64,000 bases of DNA from Ophiura sarsii (Eukaryota; Echinodermata; Ophiuroidea; Amphilepidida; Ophiuridae): NCBI GenBank assembly GCA_035610835.1, contig CM069459.1, positions 61,102,923 through 61,166,922 of the forward strand, in the 5' to 3' direction. Of this stretch, positions 1 to 11,037 are shown piece after piece; within the stretch, counting starts at the first letter, position 1, and each line of letters starts with the position of its first letter. The position numbers and the translations under genes are program-made. The notes below the pieces were generated by a model, which did not search any database, had not been told where the DNA came from, and saw only the letters and a program-made list of their open reading frames with translations.

Positions 1-689
1 CTATGCTATATCTGATCATAATCAGATTTTGGAATCTCACTTTAACATGGCAAATTGGTCCAAAATCAAGTGACGCGCCATAGCCTATGCTATATCTGAT
101 CATTATCAGACTTTTGAATCACACTTTAACATGGCAAATTGGTCCAAAATCACGTGACGCGCCATAGTCTATGCTATATCTAATCATTATCAGACTTTTG
201 AATCACACTTTAACATGGCAAATTGGTCCAAAATCAAGTGACGCGCCATAGTCTATGCTATATCTGATCATTACCAAATTGTTGAATCTCACTTTAACAT
301 GGCAAATGGGTCCAAAATCATGTGACACGCCAAAGCCTATGCTATATCTGATCATAATCAGATTTTGGAATCTCACTTTAACATGGCAAATTGGTCCAAA
401 ATCAGGTGACGCGCCATAGCCTATGCTATATCTGATCATTATCAGACTTTTGAATCACACTTTAACATGGCAAATTGGTCCAAAATCACGTGACGCGCCA
501 TAGTCTATGCTATATCTAATCATTATCAGATTGTTGAATCTCACTTTAACATGGCAAATTGGTCCAAAATCATGTGACACGACATAGCCTATGCATATCT
601 GATTATTATCAGATTGTTGAATCACACTTTAACATGGCAAATTGGTCCAAAATCACGTGACGCGCCATAGCCTGTGCTATATCTGATCA

Positions 690-3310
690 TTATCAGATTA
701 TTGAATCTCACTTTAACATGGCAAATTGGTCCTAAATCAAGTGCCATGCAATAGCCTATGCTATATCTGATTATTATCAGATTGTTGAATCTCACTTTAA
801 CATGGCAAATTGGTCCAAAATCAAGTGACGCGCCATAGCTTATGCTATATCTGATTATTATCAGATTGTTGAATCTCACTTTAACATGGCAAATTGGTCC
901 AAAATCACGTGACGCGCAATAGCCTATGCTATATCTGATTATTATCAAATTGTATAATCTCACTTTAACATGGTAAATTGGTCCTAAATCATGTGCCACG
1001 CCATAGCCTATGCTATATCTGATCATTATAAGATTGTTAAATCACACTTTAATAAGGCAAGTTGGTCCTAAAACAAGTGACACGCCATAGCCTATGGTAT
1101 GTCTGATCATTATCAGATTGTTGAATCACACATTAACATGGCAAATTGGTCCAACATCAAGTGACACGCCATAGCTTATGCTATATCTGATCATTCTCAG
1201 ACTGTTGAATCTCACTTTAACATGGCAAATTGGTCAAAAATCAAGTGACGCGCCATAACCTATGCTATATCTGATTATTATCAGATTGTTGAATTTCGCT
1301 TTAACATGGCAAATTGGTCCAAAATAAAGTGACACGCCATAGCCTATGCTATATCTGATTATTATCAGATTGTTGAATCTCACTTTAACATGGCAAATTG
1401 GTCCAAAATCATGTGACACGCCATAGCTTATGCTATATCTGATCATTATCAGACTGTTGAATCTCACTTTAACATGGCAAATTGGTCAAAAATCAAGTGA
1501 CGCGCCATAGCCTATGCTATATCTGCTTATTATCAGACTTTTGAATCACACTTTAACATGGCAAATTGGTCCAAAATCATGTGACGCGCCATAGCCTATG
1601 CTATATATCTGCTTATTATCAGATTGTTGAATCTCGCTTTAACATGTCAAATTGGTTCAAAATCACGTGACGCGCCATAGCCTATGCTATATCTGATCAT
1701 TATCATACTTTTGAATCACACTTTAACATGGCAAATTAGTCCAAAATCATGTGACACGCCATAGCTTATGCTATATCTGATCATTATCAGACTGTTGAAT
1801 CTCACTTTAACATGGCAAATTGGTCAAAAATCAAGTGACGCGCGATAGCCTATGCTATATCTGATTATTATCAAATTGTTGAATCTCGCTTTAACATGGC
1901 AAATTGGTCCAAAATAAAGTGACACGCCATAGCCTATGCTATATCTGATTATTATCAGATTGTTGAATCTCACTTTAACATGGCAAATTGGTCCAAAATC
2001 ATGTGACACGCCATAGCCTATGCTATATCTGATTATTATCAGATTGTTGAATCTCGCTTTAACATGTTAAATTGGTCCAAAATCAAGTGATACGCCATAG
2101 CCTGTGCTATATCTGATCATTATCAGATTATTGAATCTCACTTTAACATGGCAAATTGGTCCAAAATCATGTAACACGACATAGCCTATGCTATATCTGA
2201 TCATTATCAGATTTTTGAATCACACTTTAACATGGCAAATTGGTCCTAGATCAAGTGCCACGCCATAGCCTATGCTATATCTGATTATTATCAGATTGTT
2301 GAATCTCACTTTAACATGGCAAATTGGTCCTAGATCAAGTGCCACGCCATAGCCTATGCTATATCTGATTATTATCAGATTGTTGAATCACACTTTAACA
2401 TGGCAAATTGGTCCAAAATCACGTGACGCGCCATAGTCTATGCTATATCTAATCATTATCAGATTGTTGAATCTCACTTTAACATGGCAAATTGGTCCAA
2501 AATCATGTGACACGACATGGCCTATGCTATATCTGATCATTATCAGATTGTTGAATCTCACTTTAGCATGGCAAATTGGTCCTAAATCAAGTGCCACACC
2601 ATAGCCTATGCTATATCTGATTATTATCAGATTGTTGAATCTCACTTTAACATGGCAAATTGGTCCAAAATCAAGTGACGCGCCATAGCTTATGCTATAT
2701 CTGATTATTATCAGATTGTTGAATCTCACTTTAACATGGCAAATTGGTCCAAAATCACGTGACGCGCAATAGCCTATGCTATATCTGATTATTATCAAAT
2801 TGTATAATCTCACTTTAACATGGTAAATTGGTCCTAAATCATGTGCCACGCCATAGCCTATGCTATATCTGATCATTATAAGATTGTTGAATCACACTTT
2901 AATAAGGCAAGTTGGTCCTAAAACAAGTGACACGCCATAGCCTATGCTATGTCTGATCATTATCAGATTGTTGAATCACACTTTAACATGGCAAATTGGT
3001 CCAACATCAAGTGACACGCCATAGCTTATGCTATATCTGATCATTATCAGACTGTTGAATCACACTTTAACATGGCAAATTGGTCCAAAATCATGTGACA
3101 CGCCATAGCCTATGCTATATATCTGATCATTATCAGACTTTTGAATCACACTTTAACATGGCAAATTGGTCCAAAATCATGTGACACGCCATAGCTTATG
3201 CTATATCTGATCATTATCAGACTGTTGAATCTCACTTTAACATGGCAAATTGGTCAAAAATCAAGTGACGCGCCATAGCCTATGCTATATCTGATTATTA
3301 TCAAATTGTT
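690..3310. repeat. Higher-order duplication in the satellite, offset 1850 bp (22 monomers)
   Basis: A run of distinctive monomers near 690-1240 reappears near 2540-3080. The clearest marker is a monomer reading AATAAGGCAAGTTGG instead of AACATGGCAAATTGG, at about 1050 and 2900. It is preceded in both places by a monomer with TTGTATAATCTC. The offset is 1850 bp, about 22 monomers, so a multi-monomer block was copied as a unit. Confidence 0.8.
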
Positions 3311-3889
3311 GAATCTCGCTTTAACATGGCAAATTGGTCCAAAATAAAGTGACACGCCATAGCCTATGCTATATCTAATCATTATCAGATTGTTGAATCA
3401 CACTTTAACATGGCAAATTGGTCCAAAATAATGTGACACGCAATAGGAGAGGCTATATCTGATTATTATCAAATTGTTGAATCTCACTTTAACATGGCAA
3501 ATTGGTTCAAAATCAAGTGACGCGCCATAGCCTATGCTATATCTGATCATCATCAGATTGTTGAATCTCACTTTAACATGGCAAATTGGTCCTAAATCAT
3601 GTGACACGCCATAGCCTATGCTATATCTGATCATTATCAGACTTTTGAATCACACTTTAACATGGCAAATTGGTCCTAAATCATGTGACACGCCATAGCC
3701 TATGCTATATCTGATTATTATCAGATTGTTGAATCTCACTTTATCATGGCAAATTGGTCCTAAATCATGTTACACGCCTTAGCCTATGCTATATCTGATT
3801 ACGATCAGATTGTTGAATCTCATTTTAACATGGCAAATTGGTCCTAGATCAAGTAATACGCCATAGCCTATGCTATATCTGATTACGAT

Positions 3890-4267
3890 AATAATAATAA
3901 TAATAATGGCATTTATAATGCGCTGTCAATCTAGGTAAAACTATTCCGAGGTGCAACATATAAAACAAAAATACAAATTAACATGAAAAATACATAAAAA
4001 ACAAGGATGATTTGCATATACATGTACATGTATATAATACAAAGAAATCAATTATAAACTGAGTCAAATAATCTTGTTTTCAACAAGTTCTTAAAAGAGT
4101 CAAGTGAATCACAGCATCTTAAATTATAAGGTAATGAGTTCCAGAGAGTTGGTGCAGCAACCGAAAATGCGCGATCTCAGCTCCAAATGAAAAAGTAGTC
4201 CGTGGAACAACAAGTAAAAGTTTATCAGATGACCGGAGAGTACGTTTTGGATGATATGGAACAAGAA
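3890..4267 (-). mobile_element. 5'-truncated non-LTR retrotransposon 3' end (CR1/L2-like)
   Basis: This block interrupts the satellite. On the minus strand it carries a reverse-transcriptase C-terminal segment (4048-4176), then an AT-rich 3' untranslated region with the tail GCGCATTATAAATGCC followed by (ATT)n at 3890-3907. Neighbouring monomers show the empty site GATTACGATCAGATTG, which is split here with GAT on both sides (3887-3889, 4268-4270). The truncation and simple-repeat tail are typical of target-primed reverse transcription. Clade assignment by tail and peptide style is an inference. Confidence 0.85.
4048..4176 (-). pseudogene. Reverse transcriptase C-terminal remnant
   Basis: The minus-strand translation reads DRAFSVAAPTLWNSLP, then NLRCCDSLDSFKNLLKTRLF, ending at TGA (4048-4050). 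The pattern AxxLWNSLPxxLRxxxSLxxFKxxLKTxLF is the well-known end of CR1/L2/Rex-type LINE open frames. The frame is closed by a stop just upstream of the first aspartate, so only the last ~40 residues survive and it is not functional. Confidence 0.85.
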
Positions 4268-4389
4268 GATCAGATTGTTGAATCACATTTTAACATGGCA
4301 AATTGGTCCAAAATCACGAGACACGCCTTAGCAAAATCACGTGACGCGCCATAGCCTACGCTATATCTAATTATTATCAGATTGTTGAA

Positions 4390-5810
4390 TCTCACTTTAA
4401 CATGGCAAATTGGTCCAAAATCACGTGACGCGCAATAGCCTATGCTATATCTGATTATTATCAAATTGTATAATCTCACTTAAACATGGCAAATTGGTCC
4501 AAAATAAAGTGACACGCCATAGCCTATGCTATATCTGCTTATTATCAGATTGTTGAATCTCACTTTAACATGGCAAATTGGTTCAAAATCACGTGACGCG
4601 CCATAGTCTATGCTATATCTAATCATTATCAGATTGTTGAATCTCCCTTTAACATGGCAAATTGGTCCAAAATCATGTGACACGACATAGCCTATGCTTT
4701 ATCTGATCATTATCAGATTTTTGAATCACACATTAACATGGCACATTGGTCCTAGATCAAGTGCCACGCCATAGCCTATGCTATTATCTGATTATTATCA
4801 GATTGTTGAATCTCACTTTAACATGGCAAATTGGTCCAAAATCACGTGACGCGCAATAGCCTATGCTATATCTGATTATTATCAAATTGTATAATCTCAC
4901 TTAAACATGGCAAATTGGTCCAAAATAAAGTGACACGCCATAGCCTATGCTATATCTGCTTATTATCAGATTGTTGAATCTCACTTTAACATGGCAAATT
5001 GGTTCAAAATCACGTGACGCGCCATAGTCTATGCTATATCTAATCATTATCAGATTGTTGAATCTCCCTTTAACATGGCAAATTGGTCCAAAATCATGTG
5101 ACACGACATAGCCTATGCTATATCTGATCATTATCAGATTTTTGAATCACACATTAACATGGCACATTGGTCCTAGATCAAGTGCCACGCCATAGCCTAT
5201 GCTATTATCTGATTATTATCAGATTGTTGAATCTCACTTTAACATGGCAAATTGGTCCAAAATCACGTGACGCGCCATAGCCTATGCTATATCTGATCAT
5301 TATCAGATTGTTGAATCTCACTTTAACATGGCAAATTGGTCCAAAATCATGTGACACGCCATAGCCTATGCTATATCTGATTATTATCAGATTGTTGAAT
5401 CTCGCTTTAACATGGCAAATTGGTCCAAAATCACGTGACGCGCAATAGCCTATGCTATATCTGATTATTTATATCAAATTGTATAATCTCACTTAAACAT
5501 GGCAAATTGGTCCAAAATAAAGTGACACGCAATAGCCTATGCTATATCTGCTTATTATCAGATTGTTGAATCTCACTTTAACATGGCAAATTGGTTCAAA
5601 ATCACGTGACGCGCCATAGTCTATGCTATACCTAATCATTATCAGATTGTTGAATCTCCCTTTAACATGGCAAATTGGTCCAAAATCATGTGACACGACA
5701 TAGCCTATGCTATATCTGATCATTATCAGATTTTTGAATCACACATTAACATGGCACATTGGTCCTAGATCAAGTGCCACGCCATAGCCTATGCTATTAT
5801 CTGATTATTA
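4390..5810. repeat. Higher-order satellite units of about 5 and 7 monomers
   Basis: The variant monomer TTGTATAATCTCACTTAAAC occurs near 4465, 4886 and 5479, spacings of about 421 and 592 bp. The monomers after it follow the same order each time. The two minus-strand frames at 4901-5131 and 5493-5723 differ by a single residue. This is an array growing by block duplication. Confidence 0.8.
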
Positions 5811-5959
5811 TCAGATTGTTGAATCTCACTTTAACATGGCAAATTGGTCCAAAATCACGTGACGCGCCATAGCCTATGCTATATCTGATCATTATCAGAT
5901 TATTGAATCTCACTTTAACATGGCAAATTGGTCCAAAATAAATTGACACGCCATAGCCT

Positions 5960-6895
5960 ATGCTATATCTGATCATTATCAGATTGTTGAATCTCACTTT
6001 AACATGGCAAATTGGTCCAAAATCATGTGACACGCCATAGCCTATGCTATATCTGATTATTATCAGATTGTTGAATCTCGCTTTAACATGGCAAATAGGT
6101 CCAAAATCAAGTGATACACCATAGCCTATGCTATATCTGATCATTATCAGATTGTTGAATCTCACTTTATCATGGCAAATTGGTCCTAAATCAAGTGCCA
6201 TGCAATAGCCTATGCTATATCTGATTACTATCAGTTTGTTGAATCTCACTTTAACATGGCAAATTGGTCCAAAATCAAGTGATACGCCATAGCCTATGCT
6301 ATATCTGATCATTATCAGATTGTTGAATCTCGCTTTAACACGGCAAATTGGTCCAAAATCAAGTGATACGCCATAGCCTATGCTATATCTGATCATTATC
6401 AGATTGTTGAATCTCACTTTAACATGGCAAATTGGTCCAAAATCATGTGACACGCCATAGCCTATGCTATATCTGATTATTATCAGATTGTTGAATCTCG
6501 CTTTAACATGGCAAATTGGTCCAAAATCAAGTGATACACCATAGCCTATGCTATATCTGATCATTATCAGATTGTTGAATCTCACTTTATCATGGCAAAT
6601 TGGTCCTAAATCAAGTGCCATGCAATAGCCTATGCTATATCTGATTACTATCAGTTTGTTGAATCTCACTTTAACATGGCAAATTGGTCCAAAATCAAGT
6701 GATACGCCATAGCCTATGCTATATCTGATCATTATCAGATTGTTGAATCTCGCTTTAACATGGCAAATTGGTCCAAAATCAAGTGATACGCCATAGCCTA
6801 TGCTATATCTGATCATTATCAGATTGTTGAATCTCACTTTAACATGGCAAATTGGTCCAAAATCATGTGACACGCCATAGCCTATACTATATCTG
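5960..6895. repeat. Two near-identical 420-bp (5-monomer) higher-order units
   Basis: Sequence from about 6000 recurs exactly 420 bp later; for example the block at 6121-6300 is identical to 6541-6720. Only a couple of substitutions separate the units over more than 450 bp. This is the youngest expansion visible in the array. Confidence 0.9.
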
Positions 6896-7576
6896 ATCAT
6901 TATCAGATTGTTGAATCTCACTTTAACATGGCAAATTGGTCCAAAATCATGTGACACGCCATAGCCTATGCTATATCTGATCATTATCAGATTGTTGAAT
7001 CTAACTTTAACATGGCAAATTGGTCCAAAATCAAGTGATACGCCATAGCCTATGCTATATCTGATCAATATCAGATTGTTGAATCTCACTTTAACATGGC
7101 AAATTGGTCCAAAATCAAGTGATACGCCATAGCCTATGCTATATCTGATCATTATCAGATTGTTGAATCTCACTTTAACATGGCAAATTGGTCCAAAATC
7201 AAGTGATACGCCATAGCCTATGCTATATATGATCATTATCAGATTGTTCAATCTCACTTTATCATGGCAAATTGGTCCTAAATCAAGTGCCACGCCATAG
7301 CCTATGCTATATCTGATTATCAGATAATCACACTTTAACATAGCAAATTGGTCCTAAATCATGTGTTACGCCATAGCCTATGCTATATCTGATTATCAGA
7401 TTGCAGAATCACACTTTAACATGGCAAATTGGTCTTAAATCATGTGTTACGCCATAGCCTATGCTATATCTGATTATCAGATAATCACACTTTAACATAG
7501 CAAATTGGTCCTAAATCATGTGTTACGCCATAGCCTATGCTATATCTGATTATCAGATTGCAGAATCACACTTTAA

Positions 7577-8495
7577 GGTAATGGTCTACCATACAGTGGC
7601 TAAAAAGAGGCTATTAAGATATTATGCCTATAAGACTCAGTTAATGTTTTACTTTTTATTACTTTTTATTTCATCAAAATCGGAGCAGTGGTTCCAAAGT
7701 TACGTCAAATCAAAGTCTAAAATCCAACGCATTTCTCTTAAATATTTTTTTTAATATCTTATGTATTTCATTGTTTTTCAACCAGTGATATTTAACGTTA
7801 TATTGCTTATAAATTCAATAACTTTAAAAATAAAGGAGATTTTGCCATGAAAATACCGCCAAAAATTGTGATAATTCAAATAGTATTTTTAAATATGGTT
7901 TCAAAAATGTAAATGCTTTACCTAATTTGCATAATAATTAAAAACAGTGTTTCTAGACTTCAAACGCTGTTTTCTCGAAATGGACGTTTCGATCAATCCC
8001 GGGGTTATTTTTCAAAAACGGAAGCGTGTATGAAGCTGAAATTTCGAATGGAACTAGAATAAATAGTTCAACAATGGATGACATAGCCTTTTTTGCATAT
8101 TTATTCTTTTTTGAAAATTTATAGCCATTTTAATTTTCAAAAATGCTCATTTTTGGTTAAAAAAATGATTTTTTAGTATTTTTCGTCAAAAAAATTGCAA
8201 ATTTGAAAATTGGGACACAAATTTGAAAAAAGGGCTATGTCATCCAAACATTTATGTGTATAAGCATATTTTTAGTTCAAAAAATCAACGACAAATATTT
8301 GCGTATTCTCAGGAGTACCCCGGGATAAAATAGCCGATAAAATCCAAGATGGCCGCCATTATTATGCAAATGAGATGAATTTTGGAAAAAAATTCTCCGG
8401 CAATCATCTAGTATGGTCATAAGTATCAACATATCCAAAAATGAACTTTGTAGGACTTAAAATAACAAAAACAGTTTTTATGGTAGACCATCACC
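7577..8495. mobile_element. 919-bp non-autonomous DNA transposon, TTAA target duplication
   Basis: Terminal inverted repeats GGTAATGGTCTACCATA (7577) and, inverted at the right end, GGTGATGGTCTACCATA (8495) are flanked by TTAA at 7573-7576 and 8496-8499. Paralogous empty sites in the same satellite near 8810-8840 and 9810-9840 carry the uninterrupted sequence, which confirms the insertion point. The interior also folds back: GATGACATAGCC near 8077 is inverted near 8240, and CCCGGGG near 7998 is mirrored near 8320. No transposase frame is present. TTAA suggests piggyBac or Kolobok-type mobilisation, though a TA target with an extended TIR fits the same bases. Confidence 0.88.
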
Positions 8496-9160
8496 TTAAC
8501 ATGGCAAATTGGTTCAAAATCACGTGACGCGCCATAGCTTACGGTATATCTAATTATTATCAGATTGTTGAATCTCACTTTAACATGGCAAATTGGTCCA
8601 AAATCATGTGACACGACATAGCCTATGCTATATCTGATCATTATCAGAATGTTGAATCTCACTTTAACATGGCAAATTGGTCCAAAATCACGTGACGCGC
8701 CATAGCCTATGCTATATCTGATCATTATCAGATGGTTGAATCTCACTTTAACATGGCAAATTGGTCCAAAATCATGTGTTACGCCATAGCCTATGCTATA
8801 TCTGATTATCAGATTGCAGAATCACACTTTAACATGGCAAATTGGTTCAAAATCACGTGACGCGCCATAGCTTACGGTATATCTAATTATTATCAGATTG
8901 TTGAATCTCACTTTAACATTGCAAATTGGTCCAAAATCATGTGACACGACATAGCCTATGCTATATCTGATCATTATCAGATTGTTGAATCTCACTTTAA
9001 CATGGCAAATTGGTCCAAAATCACGTGACGCGCCATAGCCTATGCTATATCTGATCATTATCAGATGGTTGAATCTCACTTTAACATGGCAAATTGGTCC
9101 AAAATCATGTGTTACGCCATAGCCTATGCTATATCTGATTATTATCAGATTGTTGAATCT
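8494..9160. repeat. Four-monomer higher-order duplication beside the TTAA element
   Basis: The block starting TTAACATGGCAAATTGGTTC at 8496 recurs at about 8830, 336 bp (4 monomers) away. It carries the same unusual CATAGCTTACGGTATATC monomer. That marker recurs near 9860, 10110 and 11200, so this block has been copied repeatedly. Confidence 0.8.
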
Positions 9161-10202
9161 CACTTTAACATGGCAAATTGGTCCAAAATCATGTGACACG
9201 ACATAGCCTATGCTATATCTGATCATTATCAGATTTTTGAACCACAATAACATGGCACATTGGTCCTAGATCAAGTGCCACGCCATAGCCTATTCTATTA
9301 TCTGATTATTATCAGATTGTTGTATCTCACTTTAACATGGCAAATTGGTCCAAAATCAAGTGACGCGCCATAGCCTATGCTATATCTGATCATTATCAGA
9401 TTTTTGAACCACAATAACATGGCACATTGGTCCTAGATCAAGTGCCACGCCATAGCCTATGCTATATCTGATTATTATCAGATTGTTGAATCTCACTTTA
9501 ACATGGCAAATTGGTCCAAAATCATGTGACACGACATAGCCTATGCTATATCTGATCATTATCAGATTTTTGAACCACAATAACATGGCACATTGGTCCT
9601 AGATCAAGTGCCAAGCCATAGCCTATGCTATATCTGATTATTATCAGATTGTTGAATCTCACTTTAACATGGCAAATTGGTCTTAAATCATGTGTTACGC
9701 CATAGCCTATGCTATATCTGATTATCAGATAATCACACTTTAACATAGCAAATTGGTCCTAAATCATGTGTTACGCCATAGCCTATGCTATATCTGATTA
9801 TCAGATTGCAGAATCACACTTTAACATGGCAAATTGGTTCAAAATCACGTGACGCGCCATAGCTTACGGTATATCTAATTATTATCAGATTGTTGAATCT
9901 CACTTTAACATGGAAAATTGGTCCACAATCATGTGACACGCCATAGCCTATGCTATATCTGATTATTATCAGATTGTTGAATCTCGCTTTAACATGGCAA
10001 ATTGGTCCAAAATCAAGTGATACGCCATAGCCTATGCTATATCTGATCATTATCAGATTGTTGAATCTCACTTTAACATGGCAAATTGGTCCAAAATCAC
10101 GTGACGCGCCATAGCTTACGGTATATCTAATTATTATCAGATTGTTGAATCTCACTTTAACATGGCAAATTGGTCCAAAATCAAGTGATACGCCATAGCC
10201 TA

Positions 10203-11037
10203 CACTCTTAGAAGGTCAGGATTAAATACATGAGTAGATTTCCGGCTCACTTTGTTTTGATCCTTTAAGGATCATTTTCGGATCGTTTTGATCCGTTTTC
10301 GGATCGTTTTGATCCGTTTCCAGATAGATATCAACAAACGGATCAAATTCACCTTGATCAACTTTAATCTGATTTCCGGATCAATTCGATGAAAAAGTTC
10401 ATTGGTCAATAGGTGACTGACGTCACTTTTTCGCAAACCGATAGACGACAAGCAGCCGATCTTTTGAATTCGGTCGCCATTGAAACAAGGGTAAAATACC
10501 GCGGTAAGTTATCCAGTCTAATCTGTAAAATGTTACATGATTTTGTCGGTAAAGTAGTTTTATTTTTTATGTTTGAACATGCTCTATTCTTGTGAACAAA
10601 TTTCTTGTACCTGACCAGTGCCATCAGCATGATCAGTACGATTTTCGGTCAAAATGCTCCTCACAAAATGTCACGATCACTGCGATGTACTAGGCCTACA
10701 CGATGTAGTAAGCTTACAGCACTCGATATATAGTCTGCAGTGGGTCTCTTAGAAGGTCAGGATCAAATATGAGACGAAAAGGATCAATTTTGATCCAGAA
10801 GCGGTATCACATATGAGCTTACCCTTTCCGGATCAAAGTGATCCGACAAGCAGGATCATTATTTTGATCCGTTTCAGTATCATTTGACAGAAATATTTGA
10901 TCCCATTTCGGATCAAACTTTTTGATCCTGCTTGTCGGATCACTTTGATCCGGAAAGGGTAAGCTCATATGTGATACCGCTTCTGGATCAAAATTGATCC
11001 TTTTCGTCTCATATTTGATCCTGACCTTCTAAGAGTG
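10203..11037. mobile_element. 835-bp foldback element with TA target duplication
   Basis: Termini CACTCTTAGAAGGTCAGGAT (10203) and its exact inverse (ending 11037) are flanked by TA at 10201-10202 and 11038-11039. Removing the insert restores the satellite sequence CATAGCCTATGCTATATCTG exactly. The right half is a long near-perfect palindrome (10746 to about 10870 paired with about 10920 to 11035). The left third is rich in GGATCAAAA/GATCCG units. Between them lies a unique segment (10381-10700) with an ATTGG box, a CRE palindrome and a splice-donor-like GTAAGT. There is no transposase frame. Confidence 0.92.
10401..10509 (+). promoter_or_regulatory. Promoter-like segment captured in the foldback element
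   Basis: ATTGG (inverted CCAAT box) at 10401-10405 is followed 12 bases later by a perfect CRE palindrome TGACGTCA at 10418-10425, and by GTAAGT at 10504-10509. CCAAT plus CRE followed by a donor-like site resembles a promoter with a first non-coding exon. That this is a captured host promoter is an inference from motif order alone. Confidence 0.3.

Noticed and set aside
5797..7341. A 514-codon open frame as a repeat protein gene
   Set aside because: It is the translation of the 84-bp satellite; there is no start context and no domain beyond the repeat, and neighbouring monomers close the frame at random.
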